This document shows positions 54,005-63,334 of a stretch of 64,000 nucleotides of DNA, in pieces. The number at the start of each line of letters is the position of its first letter. The stretch's first letter is position 1. The position numbers and the translations under genes were made by a program. The DNA comes from Sphingobacteriia bacterium 28-36-52 (GTDB lineage: Bacteria > Bacteroidota > Bacteroidia > Chitinophagales > Chitinophagaceae): positions 62,001 to 126,000 of the forward strand of contig NCGN01000001.1 in assembly GCA_002281575.1 (NCBI GenBank), written 5' to 3'. Under the pieces are notes generated by a model that saw nothing but the letters and a program-made list of their open reading frames with translations, was not told the DNA's origin and ran no database searches.

Positions 54005-54586
54005 ATGAAAATTTTGGTTTTTGATAATTACGATTCCTTTACTTACAACTTGGTTCATTTAATTTCACAGATAAGTGGTACCCATCCAGTAGTGTGTAGG
54101 AATGATGAAATTGAGTTGTCTCAAATAGATCAATACGATAAAATATTGCTTTCTCCAGGACCGGGAATTCCATCTGAAGCAGGGCTCTTGCAACCATTAA
54201 TTAAAGCCTATGCTGCAAGCAAAGGTATATTGGGTGTGTGTTTAGGGCATCAAGCTATTGGTGAAGTATTTGGCGCAAAGTTGACCAATCTAGCTAATGT
54301 TTTCCACGGTGTAGCAACCCCAATACATATTGAGAAAACAGCCAATGGTAAAACCTCTACATTATATGATGGATTGCCTAGCCAAATAGAAGTAGGGCGT
54401 TATCATAGTTGGGTGGTAAGTGATAGCAATTTCCCTGATTGTTTAAATATCACCGCTAAGGATGACAATGGGTACATTATGGGATTGGCTCATACTACTT
54501 ACGATGTAGAGGGGGTTCAGTTTCACCCTGAAAGCATTTTAACTCCTGATGGAGAAACAATTATCAAAAATTGGTTAAAAAGATAA
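54005..54586 (+). CDS. trpG: Anthranilate synthase component II (glutamine amidotransferase)
   Basis: A 193-residue class I glutaminase that supplies ammonia to TrpE. The oxyanion motif P-G-P-G-I-P is at residues 51-56, the nucleophile C79 is in G-V-C-L-G-H-Q, and the His-Glu pair is H174/E176 in V-Q-F-H-P-E-S. It could also serve as PabA, but its place in the operon favours the Trp role. It starts 13 bases after trpE and precedes trpD by one base. Confidence 0.94.
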   Translation: MKILVFDNYDSFTYNLVHLISQISGTHPVVCRNDEIELSQIDQYDKILLSPGPGIPSEAGLLQPLIKAYAASKGILGVCLGHQAIGEVFGAKLTNLANVFHGVATPIHIEKTANGKTSTLYDGLPSQIEVGRYHSWVVSDSNFPDCLNITAKDDNGYIMGLAHTTYDVEGVQFHPESILTPDGETIIKNWLKR

Positions 54587-54587
54587 G

Positions 54588-55583
54588 ATGAAAAAAATAT
54601 TACAATACTTATTTGAATATAAAACACTTACTAGGGTTAAAGCCTATGAAGTGATGGTAAATATGGCAAAGGGCCAATACAATGATGCGGAAATTGCCTC
54701 GTTTATAACGGTTTATTTAATGAGAAGTGTTACCATTGAAGAGCTCAATGGATTTAGAGATGCTTTGTTAGAACTGTGCATTAAAACTGAATTAGGTACA
54801 ACTGATTTGGTAGATATTGTAGGAACAGGTGGTGATGGAAAGAACTCATTTAATATTTCTACATTGTCTTGCTTTATTGTTGCAGGAGCTGGGCAAAAAG
54901 TTGCAAAGCATGGAAATTATGGAGCTTCAACCATAAGTGGAGCATCAAATGTGATGGAGCAATTAGGATACCGTTTTAAACAAGATGGGAGTGCGCTAAA
55001 AAAAGAGATTGACCAGGCCAATATCTGTTTTATGCATGCTCCTCTTTTTCATCCTGCACTAAAAGTAGTAGGACCCATTCGAAAGCAATTAGGCGTAAGA
55101 ACTTTTTTTAATATGCTTGGCCCAATGGTGAACCCCGCAAACCCCGATTATCAATTGGTAGGAGTGTATAATTTGGAAATGGCTAGAATATATAATTATT
55201 TGCTACAGCAAACGGGTAAGTCATTTACTATCATACATAGTTTAGACGGATATGATGAAATATCTTTAACCAGCGACACTAAAGTAATTACCAAAGAAGG
55301 GGAATCCATTTTTTCTGCTATTGATTTAGGGAAAAAAATAGTGATGCCAGAAGCAATATATGGAGGGAATACTGTTGAAGAGTCTGCAGCAATCTTTATT
55401 AAAATTATTAAAGGGGAAGGAAGTTGGTCACAAAATGCAGTGGTATTAGCCAATGCGGCAATGGCTTTAAACTGCACAGGTAAATTCAGTAATTACCAAA
55501 CTGCCTACCAAGCTGCAGTAGAAAGCTTAGAATCAGGGGCTGCATTAAATTCGTTCAATAAATTGATTGCCTTACAAGGCTAG
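54588..55583 (+). CDS. trpD: Anthranilate phosphoribosyltransferase
   Basis: A 331-residue enzyme that attaches PRPP to anthranilate. The PRPP loop G-T-G-G-D-G-K-N-S-F-N-I-S-T lies at residues ~81-94, followed by K-H-G-N-Y-G-A-S-T-I-S-G and R-K-Q-L-G-V-R-T-F-F-N-M-L-G-P. Length and motif order are typical. One base separates it from trpG. Confidence 0.95.
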   Translation: MKKILQYLFEYKTLTRVKAYEVMVNMAKGQYNDAEIASFITVYLMRSVTIEELNGFRDALLELCIKTELGTTDLVDIVGTGGDGKNSFNISTLSCFIVAGAGQKVAKHGNYGASTISGASNVMEQLGYRFKQDGSALKKEIDQANICFMHAPLFHPALKVVGPIRKQLGVRTFFNMLGPMVNPANPDYQLVGVYNLEMARIYNYLLQQTGKSFTIIHSLDGYDEISLTSDTKVITKEGESIFSAIDLGKKIVMPEAIYGGNTVEESAAIFIKIIKGEGSWSQNAVVLANAAMALNCTGKFSNYQTAYQAAVESLESGAALNSFNKLIALQG

Positions 55584-55601
55584 TTTTTTCAATTATTCAT
55601 T

Positions 55602-56399
55602 ATGACCATTTTAGATACCATAGTAGCACAAAAAAAGATAGAAGTAACTGCCAAACAGTCAATAAAATCAATTGCTCAATTAGAGCAGTCCATTTTTTTT
55701 AAGTTGCCTTGTTTGTCTTTAAAATCATCGTTACTTGATAGTAATAAAACCGGAATCATAGCAGAATTTAAACGAAAGTCTCCCAGCAAAGGAATCATTA
55801 ATGATACCGCCACTATTAAAGAGGTTACGAAGGCTTATACCCAGTTTGGTGCAGCTGGAATTTCTGTTTTAACAGATGAACCATTTTTTGGAGGTAGATT
55901 AGCCGACTTAGAAGAAGCTACTTTTAATAAAATTCCGCTATTAAGAAAGGATTTTATGATTAGCGAATATCAGATTATTGAAGCCAAAGCTAGTGGCGCT
56001 TCTATTATTTTGTTAATTGCTGCTTGCTTAAGCCCTCAACAAGTAAAAGCCATGACCAAGTTGGCGCATGACTTAGGTTTAGAAGTATTGCTCGAGATTC
56101 ATAACCAAGAAGAATTGTCTCATATTAATGAAGCCGTTGACTTAGTAGGCGTAAATAATCGGAACTTGAAAAATTTTGAAGTGAGCATCAATATTTCTTT
56201 AGACCTTATTCAGCAAATACCATCTTCTATACCTGCAATTGCAGAAAGTGGAATAGATAATCCCAATACCATTGTAACTTTACAAAAAGCAGGTTTTACC
56301 GGCTTTTTAATAGGAGAACGTTTCATGAAAGAATCGAATCCGTCTATTGCTTTTGCCAATTTTGTAAATGAATTAAAATTTAAACAAAATGCGGGCTAA
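55602..56399 (+). CDS. trpC: Indole-3-glycerol-phosphate synthase
   Basis: A 265-residue (beta-alpha)8 barrel. Motifs are I-A-E-F-K-R-K-S-P-S-K-G, L-T-D-E-P-F-F-G-G, L-L-R-K-D-F-M-I, L-E-I-H-N, G-V-N-N-R-N-L and A-E-S-G-I near the end. It is not fused to TrpF, but the trpF start overlaps the trpC stop by 11 bases, so translation is likely coupled. 18 bases separate it from trpD. Confidence 0.95.
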   Translation: MTILDTIVAQKKIEVTAKQSIKSIAQLEQSIFFKLPCLSLKSSLLDSNKTGIIAEFKRKSPSKGIINDTATIKEVTKAYTQFGAAGISVLTDEPFFGGRLADLEEATFNKIPLLRKDFMISEYQIIEAKASGASIILLIAACLSPQQVKAMTKLAHDLGLEVLLEIHNQEELSHINEAVDLVGVNNRNLKNFEVSINISLDLIQQIPSSIPAIAESGIDNPNTIVTLQKAGFTGFLIGERFMKESNPSIAFANFVNELKFKQNAG

Positions 56400-57030
56400 A
56401 GTATGCGGGTTAAACAGTGTGAATCAAATGATGCAGTTGGATGAAGTAGGGGTAGACTTTGCTGGTTTTATTTTTTATCCTAAATCGCCTAGATATGTCT
56501 TGAATACTGTTTCTAAAACTGACTTAAAAAAAGCAAGGGGATCCAATATTAATAAAGTTGGTGTTTTTGTAAATGAAGACCCAGACCAATTATTGGCTTT
56601 GGTAGACGATTGTGGTTTGTACTTGGCACAATTACATGGCGACGAAACTCCAAGGTATTGCGAAAAGATTGCTGATTATATTTCTGTAATTAAGGCATTC
56701 AGGTTAAGGGATGATGATGATGTGCTATGGAAAATCAAAGATTACCAAGATATAGTAGATATGTTTTTATTTGATACGGCAGGGGCTGAATATGGTGGAA
56801 CTGGAAAACGATTCAATTGGGAAATATTACATTCTCTTAATATCAACAAACCTTTTTTTCTTAGTGGCGGAATAGGGCCCTCTGATATAGATGCGTTAAA
56901 AGCATTTTCAAATACACCTGTTGCAAAAGACTTATTTGCAATTGATGTGAATAGCAAATTTGAAATAACACCTGGCATTAAGGATATGACAAAAGTTAAA
57001 CCCTTTATAAAAGAATTAAACAATATATGA
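56389..57030 (+). CDS. trpF: Phosphoribosylanthranilate isomerase
   Basis: A 213-residue barrel enzyme. The catalytic cysteine lies in the first strand (A-K-V-C-G-L-N), the D-F-A-G-F-I-F-Y-P-K-S-P-R-Y motif follows at ~24-37, and the catalytic aspartate is in F-L-F-D-T-A-G-A-E-Y-G-G-T-G. L-S-G-G-I-G-P near residue 160 binds phosphate. It starts inside the end of trpC, and the next gene begins in its last four bases. Confidence 0.94.
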   Translation: MRAKVCGLNSVNQMMQLDEVGVDFAGFIFYPKSPRYVLNTVSKTDLKKARGSNINKVGVFVNEDPDQLLALVDDCGLYLAQLHGDETPRYCEKIADYISVIKAFRLRDDDDVLWKIKDYQDIVDMFLFDTAGAEYGGTGKRFNWEILHSLNINKPFFLSGGIGPSDIDALKAFSNTPVAKDLFAIDVNSKFEITPGIKDMTKVKPFIKELNNI

Positions 57031-57539
57031 AAAAACAGTATTTTCTCCTTTGTTTTTTGATTTGCGCAACAATAAATGCGCATTCGCAACAATTGGTGAA
57101 TGTATTACTAACAACCAATGGAAAAGCTACTTATAAAATTGCAGCGGGCAAGTCTGTTATTTTATTAAGCGATCAAGGCAAAATACAAACCATTGATGCT
57201 GATGCCTCAGGTGAAATTGTTTTTAATAAAAATTTATTCCCACAACAAATTGGGGAATTGGGCTTGGGGTTCAATTATGAGGGTTGGTTAAGTAAAATAG
57301 GAGATGTAACTATAATGTACGATTATACTGGAAGAGTTGACCGGGTAGGTAATTTAGTATTTAGATACAATTATAATCAACAAATAGGATCAATTGGGGG
57401 TTATACAATTACCTATAATTCAAATAAAACAATTGATCAAATTGGGCAGTATAAGATTTATTACAATTATAGTGGCAATGTGTTTAGAATTGATCAAAGT
57501 AAGGGTCTTATTTTATTACAATTAAATTTTTCAAAATGA
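57027..57539 (+). CDS. Unknown secreted repeat protein inside the trp operon
   Basis: A 170-residue protein with a clear signal peptide (residues 1-20, ending A-H-S-Q). The second half holds about four imperfect repeats of roughly 17 residues built on the pattern I-G-x-x-x-I-x-Y-x-Y-x-G-x-V-x-R (for example I-M-Y-D-Y-T-G-R-V-D-R-V-G-N, then Y-N-Y-N-Q-Q-I-G-S-I-G, then I-Y-Y-N-Y-S-G-N-V-F-R). Similar 'RVDRIG' repeats occur in uncharacterised Bacteroidota proteins. It overlaps trpF (start) and trpB (stop) by four bases each, so it is translationally coupled to both. No link to tryptophan is evident. Confidence 0.72.
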   Translation: MKKQYFLLCFLICATINAHSQQLVNVLLTTNGKATYKIAAGKSVILLSDQGKIQTIDADASGEIVFNKNLFPQQIGELGLGFNYEGWLSKIGDVTIMYDYTGRVDRVGNLVFRYNYNQQIGSIGGYTITYNSNKTIDQIGQYKIYYNYSGNVFRIDQSKGLILLQLNFSK

Positions 57540-58741
57540 TTAAAGAGGCAGTCAACTATCAAGTGCCTGATTTGCATGGATACTATGGTGATTTTGGAGG
57601 TGCCTATATTCCAGAAATGTTACAGCAAAATGTTGCAGAGCTAAAGGAACAGTATTTGAAAATAATGGCTGAACCTGCTTTTCTTCAAGAATTTGATTTG
57701 TTATTAAAAGATTATGTAGGAAGACCTACCCCTTTGTTTAAAGCAGAAAGATTAAGTGCAGAGTTTAATACCAATATTTATTTGAAACGCGAAGATTTAT
57801 GCCATACTGGTGCACACAAAATCAATAATACAATTGGTCAAATTTTATTGGCACAACGATTGGGGAAAACCAGAATAATTGCTGAAACTGGGGCTGGCCA
57901 ACATGGGGTTGCAACAGCTACTGTATGTGCTCTAAAGGGGATGGAGTGCATTGTTTATATGGGTGAAAAAGACATTGAACGACAAGCCCCAAATGTTGCT
58001 AGAATGCAAATGTTAGGCGCAAAAGTAGTGCCAGCTACAAGTGGAAGTAAAACCCTTAAAGACGCTACCAATGAAGCAATCAGAGATTGGATTAATCATC
58101 CAAACGATACGCATTATATTATTGGAAGCGTAGTAGGGCCTCATCCTTATCCTGATATGGTTGCTAAGTTTCAAAGTGTTATTAGTAAAGAAATAAGAAT
58201 ACAATTAAAGGAAAAGACCAATAGCGAATTGCCTACGCATATTATTGCTTGTGTAGGTGGAGGAAGCAATGCTGCAGGAGCATTTTATCATTTTTTAAAT
58301 GAGCCATCTGTAAAGATTGTTGCTGTTGAAGCTGCGGGAATGGGCGTGCATTCTGGAATGAGTGCTGCTACTACACAATTAGGAAAGCAAGGGATTTTGC
58401 ATGGAAGCAAAAGTTTATTAATGCAAACAGCTGATGGACAAGTAGTAGAGCCACATAGTATTTCAGCAGGATTAGATTATCCGGGTATTGGACCAATGCA
58501 TGCTAATTTGTATTCAAGCGGAAGAGGTCATTTTATAAGTGCTACAGATGATGAAGCTTTAGACGCGGCCTTTCATTTGAGCAAAACAGAGGGGATTATT
58601 CCAGCACTAGAAACGGCTCATGCTTTTGCTGTTTTGGGTAAATTAAATTTAACTCCTTCAGATACCGTGGTGGTTTGCTTAAGTGGCCGTGGCGACAAAG
58701 ATTTAGCCACTTACATGAAAAGTATTCAAACGCATCCTTAA
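57536..58741 (+). CDS. trpB: Tryptophan synthase beta chain
   Basis: A 401-residue PLP enzyme joining indole and serine. The N-terminus has Y-Y-G-D-F-G-G-A-Y-I-P-E; the PLP lysine is K95 in H-T-G-A-H-K-I-N-N; E-T-G-A-G-Q-H-G-V-A holds the catalytic Glu, and G-G-G-S-N-A binds the phosphate. It belongs to the classical TrpB1 type that pairs with TrpA. Its ATG overlaps the stop of the repeat-protein gene. Confidence 0.97.
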   Translation: MIKEAVNYQVPDLHGYYGDFGGAYIPEMLQQNVAELKEQYLKIMAEPAFLQEFDLLLKDYVGRPTPLFKAERLSAEFNTNIYLKREDLCHTGAHKINNTIGQILLAQRLGKTRIIAETGAGQHGVATATVCALKGMECIVYMGEKDIERQAPNVARMQMLGAKVVPATSGSKTLKDATNEAIRDWINHPNDTHYIIGSVVGPHPYPDMVAKFQSVISKEIRIQLKEKTNSELPTHIIACVGGGSNAAGAFYHFLNEPSVKIVAVEAAGMGVHSGMSAATTQLGKQGILHGSKSLLMQTADGQVVEPHSISAGLDYPGIGPMHANLYSSGRGHFISATDDEALDAAFHLSKTEGIIPALETAHAFAVLGKLNLTPSDTVVVCLSGRGDKDLATYMKSIQTHP

Positions 58742-58750
58742 TTTCATTTT

Positions 58751-59530
58751 ATGAGTAGAGTTCAATCCATTTTTTCAACCACTAAGCAACCAGTACTAAA
58801 TATCTATTTTACTGCTGGTTACCCAACATTGGATAGTACGTTAACTGTGATGGATTTGTTGGCTAATGCAGGAGTGGATATTATTGAAATAGGGATGCCC
58901 TATAGTGACCCTTTGGCAGATGGGCCTGTTATTCAAGAAAGCAGTAGTATAGCTATTGCCAATGGTATGACTATAGAGTTATTGTTTAGTCAATTAAAGG
59001 CTTGTAGAGCTCAACCATCTTTGTCTAAAATCGGAATAGTATTAATGGGGTATATGAATCCTGTTCTTCAGTATGGATTTAATCGATTTTGTGCTGATGC
59101 AGCAAATGCAGGGGTAGACGGCTTAATTTTACCTGATTTGCCTGAATATGAATTTGAGAAAGAATATGGGGAAATCATTAAAGCATATGGTCTCGATTTT
59201 ATTTTTCTAGTAACACCTGAAACTTCTGAAGAGAGAGTTAGAAAGTTAGACAGTTTGAGTACTGGTTTTTTATATGCGGTAAGTTCTTCTGCTACTACAG
59301 GCGGCGAAACCAGTTTTAATCTTGTTTCCAATTACCTTCAAAAACTACAGTCGTATCAACTAAAAAATCCTGTAATGGTTGGGTTTGGAATAAAAGATAA
59401 AGCAAGTTTTGATGCAGTTGCTGCCAATTCACAAGGGGCAATTATTGGTAGTGCTTTTATTAAAGCACTTTCTAATAATACTTCTTTAGATGAACTCGTA
59501 CCGTCTTTTGTTAAATCTATAAGACCATAA
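58751..59530 (+). CDS. trpA: Tryptophan synthase alpha chain
   Basis: A 259-residue barrel enzyme that releases indole from indoleglycerol phosphate. The catalytic E46 is in I-I-E-I-G-M-P-Y-S-D-P-L-A-D-G-P and D57 in the same motif; the phosphate-binding G-F-G-I-K and G-S-A-F-I-K segments are near the end. It starts nine bases after trpB. The next gene, hisH, begins only 11 bases after its stop, with no terminator between. Confidence 0.96.
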   Translation: MSRVQSIFSTTKQPVLNIYFTAGYPTLDSTLTVMDLLANAGVDIIEIGMPYSDPLADGPVIQESSSIAIANGMTIELLFSQLKACRAQPSLSKIGIVLMGYMNPVLQYGFNRFCADAANAGVDGLILPDLPEYEFEKEYGEIIKAYGLDFIFLVTPETSEERVRKLDSLSTGFLYAVSSSATTGGETSFNLVSNYLQKLQSYQLKNPVMVGFGIKDKASFDAVAANSQGAIIGSAFIKALSNNTSLDELVPSFVKSIRP

Positions 59531-59541
59531 TTTTAAATTTA

Positions 59542-60132
59542 GTGAAAACAGTTATAATACAATACAATGCTGGCAATATTCAATCGGTGCTTTTTGCACT
59601 TGAGCGAATAGGGGTTGAGGCAATTGTTACCGATGATGAAGAACAAATTCTCCAAGCAGATAAAGTGATTTTTCCTGGTGTTGGCGAAGCAAGTACAGCA
59701 ATGCAATACTTAAAACAAAGAAAGCTGGATCAATTGATTATTCAGCTAAAACAACCTGTATTAGGTATATGTTTGGGTATGCAATTGATGTGTAAGTTTA
59801 GTGAAGAAAATAATACTCAATGTTTGGGAATATTTGATGAGCAGGTAGCTAAGTTTAAGCCAGTTGAGGAACAGTTGAAAATACCACAAATTGGATGGAA
59901 TAATATTTATGATTTACAATCCAACTTGTTTAAAGGCATTGAAAATAATGCATACTGTTATTTTGTTCATGGGTATTTTGCCACAAAGGGCAAGCATACT
60001 ATTGCTTCAACAGATTATGGAATTGCTTATAGTTCGGCATTGCATAAGGATAATTTTTATGGAGTGCAATTTCATCCTGAAAAAAGTGCATTAGTGGGGG
60101 AGCAAATTCTTAAAAACTTTATTGAATTATAA
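59542..60132 (+). CDS. hisH: Imidazole glycerol phosphate synthase, glutaminase subunit
   Basis: A 196-residue class I amidotransferase that feeds ammonia to HisF. The nucleophile is C77 (G-I-C-L-G-M-Q) and the His-Glu pair is H178/E180 (V-Q-F-H-P-E-K). The N-terminus I-Q-Y-N-A-G-N-I-Q-S-V matches HisH rather than other glutaminases. The start is GTG at 59542. It continues the trp transcription unit without a separate promoter or leader that I can see. Confidence 0.95.
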   Translation: MKTVIIQYNAGNIQSVLFALERIGVEAIVTDDEEQILQADKVIFPGVGEASTAMQYLKQRKLDQLIIQLKQPVLGICLGMQLMCKFSEENNTQCLGIFDEQVAKFKPVEEQLKIPQIGWNNIYDLQSNLFKGIENNAYCYFVHGYFATKGKHTIASTDYGIAYSSALHKDNFYGVQFHPEKSALVGEQILKNFIEL

Positions 60133-60133
60133 T

Positions 60134-60841
60134 ATGGAAATTATTCCCGCAATAGATATTATTGATGGCAAATGTGTAAGACTTACCGAAGGTGATTATA
60201 CACAAAAAACGGTTTACAATGAAAACCCATTGGAAGTAGCAAAGTCGTTTGAAGATGCTGGAATTAAGCGCCTTCATTTGGTAGATTTAGATGGAGCAAA
60301 AGCGGGTAAAGTGACCAATTGGAAAGTATTGGAATCTATAGCCAAAAATACCCAATTGGTGATTGATTTTGGGGGAGGAATTAAAAAAGAGTCCGATTTA
60401 AAAATAGTATTCGAGTCTGGCGCTGAATTGGCCACAATTGGTAGTTTGGCTGTAAAAGAGCCAGCACTATTTGAAACATGGTTAAAACAATATGGAGAAA
60501 GTCGGTTTTTGTTAGGTGCAGATGTTAAGGGCGAAAATATTGCCATTGGAGGATGGCTTGAAACTACCAATGAAACAATTATTGAGTTTATTCGCAAATA
60601 CATTTCTAAGGGAGTTACCCAGCTATTCTGCACAGATATTAGTAAGGATGGTAAATTAGAGGGACCTTCCATTGAATTATATAAAAAAATTATTCAACAG
60701 TTTCCTGAATTATATTTTATTGCAAGTGGTGGTGTGAGTTCTATGCACGATATAAATGAATTGAGATTAATAGGTTGTAGTGGAGTGATTGTGGGGAAAG
60801 CTATTTACGAAGGAAGAATTAAAATTAGTGAGTTGTGTTAA
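60134..60841 (+). CDS. hisA: ProFAR isomerase
   Basis: A 235-residue barrel enzyme (1-(5-phosphoribosyl)-5-[(5-phosphoribosylamino)methylideneamino]imidazole-4-carboxamide isomerase). D8 in I-P-A-I-D-I and D130 in L-L-G-A-D are the catalytic pair, with V-D-L-D-G-A-K and F-G-G-G-I-K as phosphate sites. A TTG at 60122 is in frame, but the ATG at 60134 begins the canonical M-E-I-I-P-A-I-D. hisH ends one base before it, and hisF overlaps its end by seven bases. Confidence 0.96.
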   Translation: MEIIPAIDIIDGKCVRLTEGDYTQKTVYNENPLEVAKSFEDAGIKRLHLVDLDGAKAGKVTNWKVLESIAKNTQLVIDFGGGIKKESDLKIVFESGAELATIGSLAVKEPALFETWLKQYGESRFLLGADVKGENIAIGGWLETTNETIIEFIRKYISKGVTQLFCTDISKDGKLEGPSIELYKKIIQQFPELYFIASGGVSSMHDINELRLIGCSGVIVGKAIYEGRIKISELC

Positions 60842-61593
60842 CAAAAAGAATTATACCCTGCTTAGACATTAAAGAGGGTAGAACCGTAAAGGGAGTTAAT
60901 TTTGAGCAAATAAGAGATGCAGGTGACCCTGTAGAGCTGGCAACTATTTATGCAAATGAAGGCGCTGATGAATTGGTTTTTTTAGATATTACTGCAACCA
61001 ATGAACGTAGAAAAACTTTAAGTGAATTGGTAAATAAAATTGCACATCATATTAATATACCTTTCACGGTTGGTGGTGGTATTTCTTCTATTGAAGATGT
61101 TCAATTCCTTTTAAAAAATGGCGCGGATAAAATTTCTATTAATACCTCCGCATTTAAAAATCCTATTTTGATAGACCAGTTGGCCATGGAATTTGGAACA
61201 CAGTGTGTTGTTTTGGCCATTGATACCAAACAAGAATCGGATGGTAATTGGTATGTATATTTAAATGGGGGTAGGGTAAAAACAAACACGCTATGTATTG
61301 ATTGGGCTAAGGAAGCAGTTGGTAGAGGAGCAGGTGAAATTCTATTAACCTCTATGAACAATGACGGCACGAAGAAGGGTTTTGCTTTAGATATAACCCA
61401 TCAATTGTCTACACAACTAAGTGTACCAGTTATTGCCTCTGGAGGTGCTGGAACCATGCAAGATTTTGCCGATGTATTTAATACTGCTAAAGCGGATGCC
61501 GCGTTAGCAGCTAGTATTTTCCATTTTAAAGAAATTGCAGTACCGTCGTTGAAACAATTTTTATTGAACAAAGGAATTCCAATAAGGATATAA
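60835..61593 (+). CDS. hisF: Imidazole glycerol phosphate synthase, cyclase subunit
   Basis: A 252-residue barrel enzyme that forms imidazole glycerol phosphate and AICAR. The catalytic residues D11 (R-I-I-P-C-L-D-I-K) and D130 (V-L-A-I-D-T-K) are present, as are V-G-G-G-I-S and S-G-G-A-G-T-M. The start is GTG at 60835, inside the last codons of hisA. hisIE follows after ten bases. AICAR formed here links to purine synthesis. Confidence 0.96.
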   Translation: MLTKRIIPCLDIKEGRTVKGVNFEQIRDAGDPVELATIYANEGADELVFLDITATNERRKTLSELVNKIAHHINIPFTVGGGISSIEDVQFLLKNGADKISINTSAFKNPILIDQLAMEFGTQCVVLAIDTKQESDGNWYVYLNGGRVKTNTLCIDWAKEAVGRGAGEILLTSMNNDGTKKGFALDITHQLSTQLSVPVIASGGAGTMQDFADVFNTAKADAALAASIFHFKEIAVPSLKQFLLNKGIPIRI

Positions 61594-61603
61594 AATTATT
61601 ATT

Positions 61604-62200
61604 ATGAATATTGACTATAATAAATACCAGGATGGATTAGTGCCTGCAGTAATACAAGATCATCAAACCAATAAAGTGCTTATGCTCGGTTTTATGAACA
61701 AAGAAGCACTAGATAAAACTTTAGAAACCCAAAAAGTCACTTTTTTTAGTAGAACAAAAAATCGTTTATGGACCAAGGGTGAAGAAAGTGGGCATTTTCT
61801 GAATTTAAAGTCGATTCAATTAGACTGTGACAATGATACTTTATTAATAAAAGTACATCCTATTGGGCCTACTTGTCATACTGGTTCAGATACCTGTTTT
61901 GGTGAAACCAATCATTCAGGTAATTTTTTAGAATACCTCGAGCAAATAATTGAGTTGAGAAAACAGGGGGACCCCAAGAATTCTTATGTAGCTGGCATGT
62001 TCGAAAAAGGCCTTAATAAAATTGCGCAGAAAGTGGGCGAAGAAGCCGTTGAAATGGTTATAGAAGCCAAAGACAATAACAAAGAATTGTTTTTAAATGA
62101 ATCAGCGGACCTGCTTTTCCATTATTTGCTTTTGCTTAACGCTAAAGGTCATAATTTAGCAGAAGTATTAAACATTTTACAATTACGTCACGCCAAATAA
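61604..62200 (+). CDS. hisI: Bifunctional phosphoribosyl-AMP cyclohydrolase / phosphoribosyl-ATP pyrophosphohydrolase
   Basis: A 198-residue HisIE fusion for steps 2 and 3. The HisI half (residues ~1-110) has F-S-R-T-K-N-R-L-W-T-K-G-E, metal-binding D-C-D-N-D and the zinc segment G-P-T-C-H-T-G-S-D-T-C. The HisE half (~115-198) has K-V-G-E-E-A-V-E-M-V-I-E-A and E-S-A-D-L-L-F-H. It ends the his gene set. The TlpA-like gene begins three bases later. Confidence 0.95.
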   Translation: MNIDYNKYQDGLVPAVIQDHQTNKVLMLGFMNKEALDKTLETQKVTFFSRTKNRLWTKGEESGHFLNLKSIQLDCDNDTLLIKVHPIGPTCHTGSDTCFGETNHSGNFLEYLEQIIELRKQGDPKNSYVAGMFEKGLNKIAQKVGEEAVEMVIEAKDNNKELFLNESADLLFHYLLLLNAKGHNLAEVLNILQLRHAK

Positions 62201-62203
62201 ACT

Positions 62204-63283
62204 ATGAAAACCAATTTTTTCTTACTCCTTTTATTGACTTTTTTTTCTGTTTCTGCGCAAACAGGATTTCAAATATCCGGTAATATCAGTAATACTAAAC
62301 CCAATATGTTGGTTTTCTTGATGAATGGAACCGATGGGAAAACAATTGCGACTGATACAGTGAGAGACGGTAAGTTTATTTTAAAAGGAATCATAGCAGA
62401 ACCCGACATTTTTCAGTTGGGTTTTGTAGGATACAAAGAAGCATTAGATATCTTTCTTTTTAATGACCAAGTAACCATTACTGCCGACTTTAGTAATATT
62501 GCAGCTGCTAGTATTATTGGATCTTCTGTAGAAACAGACTACCAACAGTTTAAAGCATCTTTTAATCCCATAAGAGAAAGACTTAATTATCTGGTGCAAC
62601 AAATTAATCCCGAAAAAAACAGGGTTAAAAGGGATTCGTTAATTGTATTATACGAACAAGCAAAGGGTAAGGTATTGCAAGAGGCAACCAAATTTGCGAA
62701 AGAAAAAACTGCTTCACCCGTAAGCTCATTTGTTTTGTTTGCTATTAGCCCTTTATTAAATGGAACAGAGGATTTAGAAAATCGTTACAATGCTTTAGAT
62801 CCTGCTGCAAAAAAAGGTTCATTTGCAAGAATGATTGAGCAAACAATTGCAGAAGCCAATATTAATAAAATTGGAACTGAGGCGTTAGATTTTAGTCAAA
62901 AAGATACTCTCGGTAAGTTGGTTTCATTAAAATCATTTAGAGGTAAATATGTATTAATTGATTTCTGGGCTAGCTGGTGTGGGCCATGTAGAGCAGAGAA
63001 CCCTAATTTGGTTAATGCTTTCAATAAATATGCTAATAAGAATTTTACCGTACTGGGTGTTTCTTTAGACGACAACAAAGCAAGTTGGATGAATGCAATT
63101 CGTAAAGACAAATTAACCTGGACCCAAGTAAGCGATTTGCAAAGCTGGAATAATAAGGTAGCTCAATTGTATAAAATACAAAGTATACCCGCCAATTACT
63201 TATTAGACCCTTCTGGGAAGATCATTGCGAAAGATTTGCGAGGGAACGAATTACAAGTTAAGCTGAAAGAATTGCTTCAATAG
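62204..63283 (+). CDS. Exported TlpA-like thiol-disulfide oxidoreductase with DUF4369 domain
   Basis: A 359-residue protein with a signal peptide (residues ~4-18, V-S-A-Q), an N-terminal DUF4369 beta-domain (~20-115), a helical linker, and a C-terminal thioredoxin domain (~220-359) with the redox motif W-C-G-P-C and the cis-proline segment S-I-P-A-N-Y-L-L-D. Such proteins reduce cysteines in the Bacteroidota periplasm, often for cytochrome c maturation. It is three bases after hisIE and so is probably read through from the trp-his operon. Confidence 0.87.
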   Translation: MKTNFFLLLLLTFFSVSAQTGFQISGNISNTKPNMLVFLMNGTDGKTIATDTVRDGKFILKGIIAEPDIFQLGFVGYKEALDIFLFNDQVTITADFSNIAAASIIGSSVETDYQQFKASFNPIRERLNYLVQQINPEKNRVKRDSLIVLYEQAKGKVLQEATKFAKEKTASPVSSFVLFAISPLLNGTEDLENRYNALDPAAKKGSFARMIEQTIAEANINKIGTEALDFSQKDTLGKLVSLKSFRGKYVLIDFWASWCGPCRAENPNLVNAFNKYANKNFTVLGVSLDDNKASWMNAIRKDKLTWTQVSDLQSWNNKVAQLYKIQSIPANYLLDPSGKIIAKDLRGNELQVKLKELLQ

Positions 63284-63334
63284 CCAATCATCCATCTTTT
63301 GCTTTAAACAAAATGGTAATAGTTAAATTGCAAG

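Noticed and set aside
60274..60672. 132-codon minus-strand frame inside hisA
   Set aside because: Antisense shadow of a well-conserved gene; composition only mirrors hisA codons.
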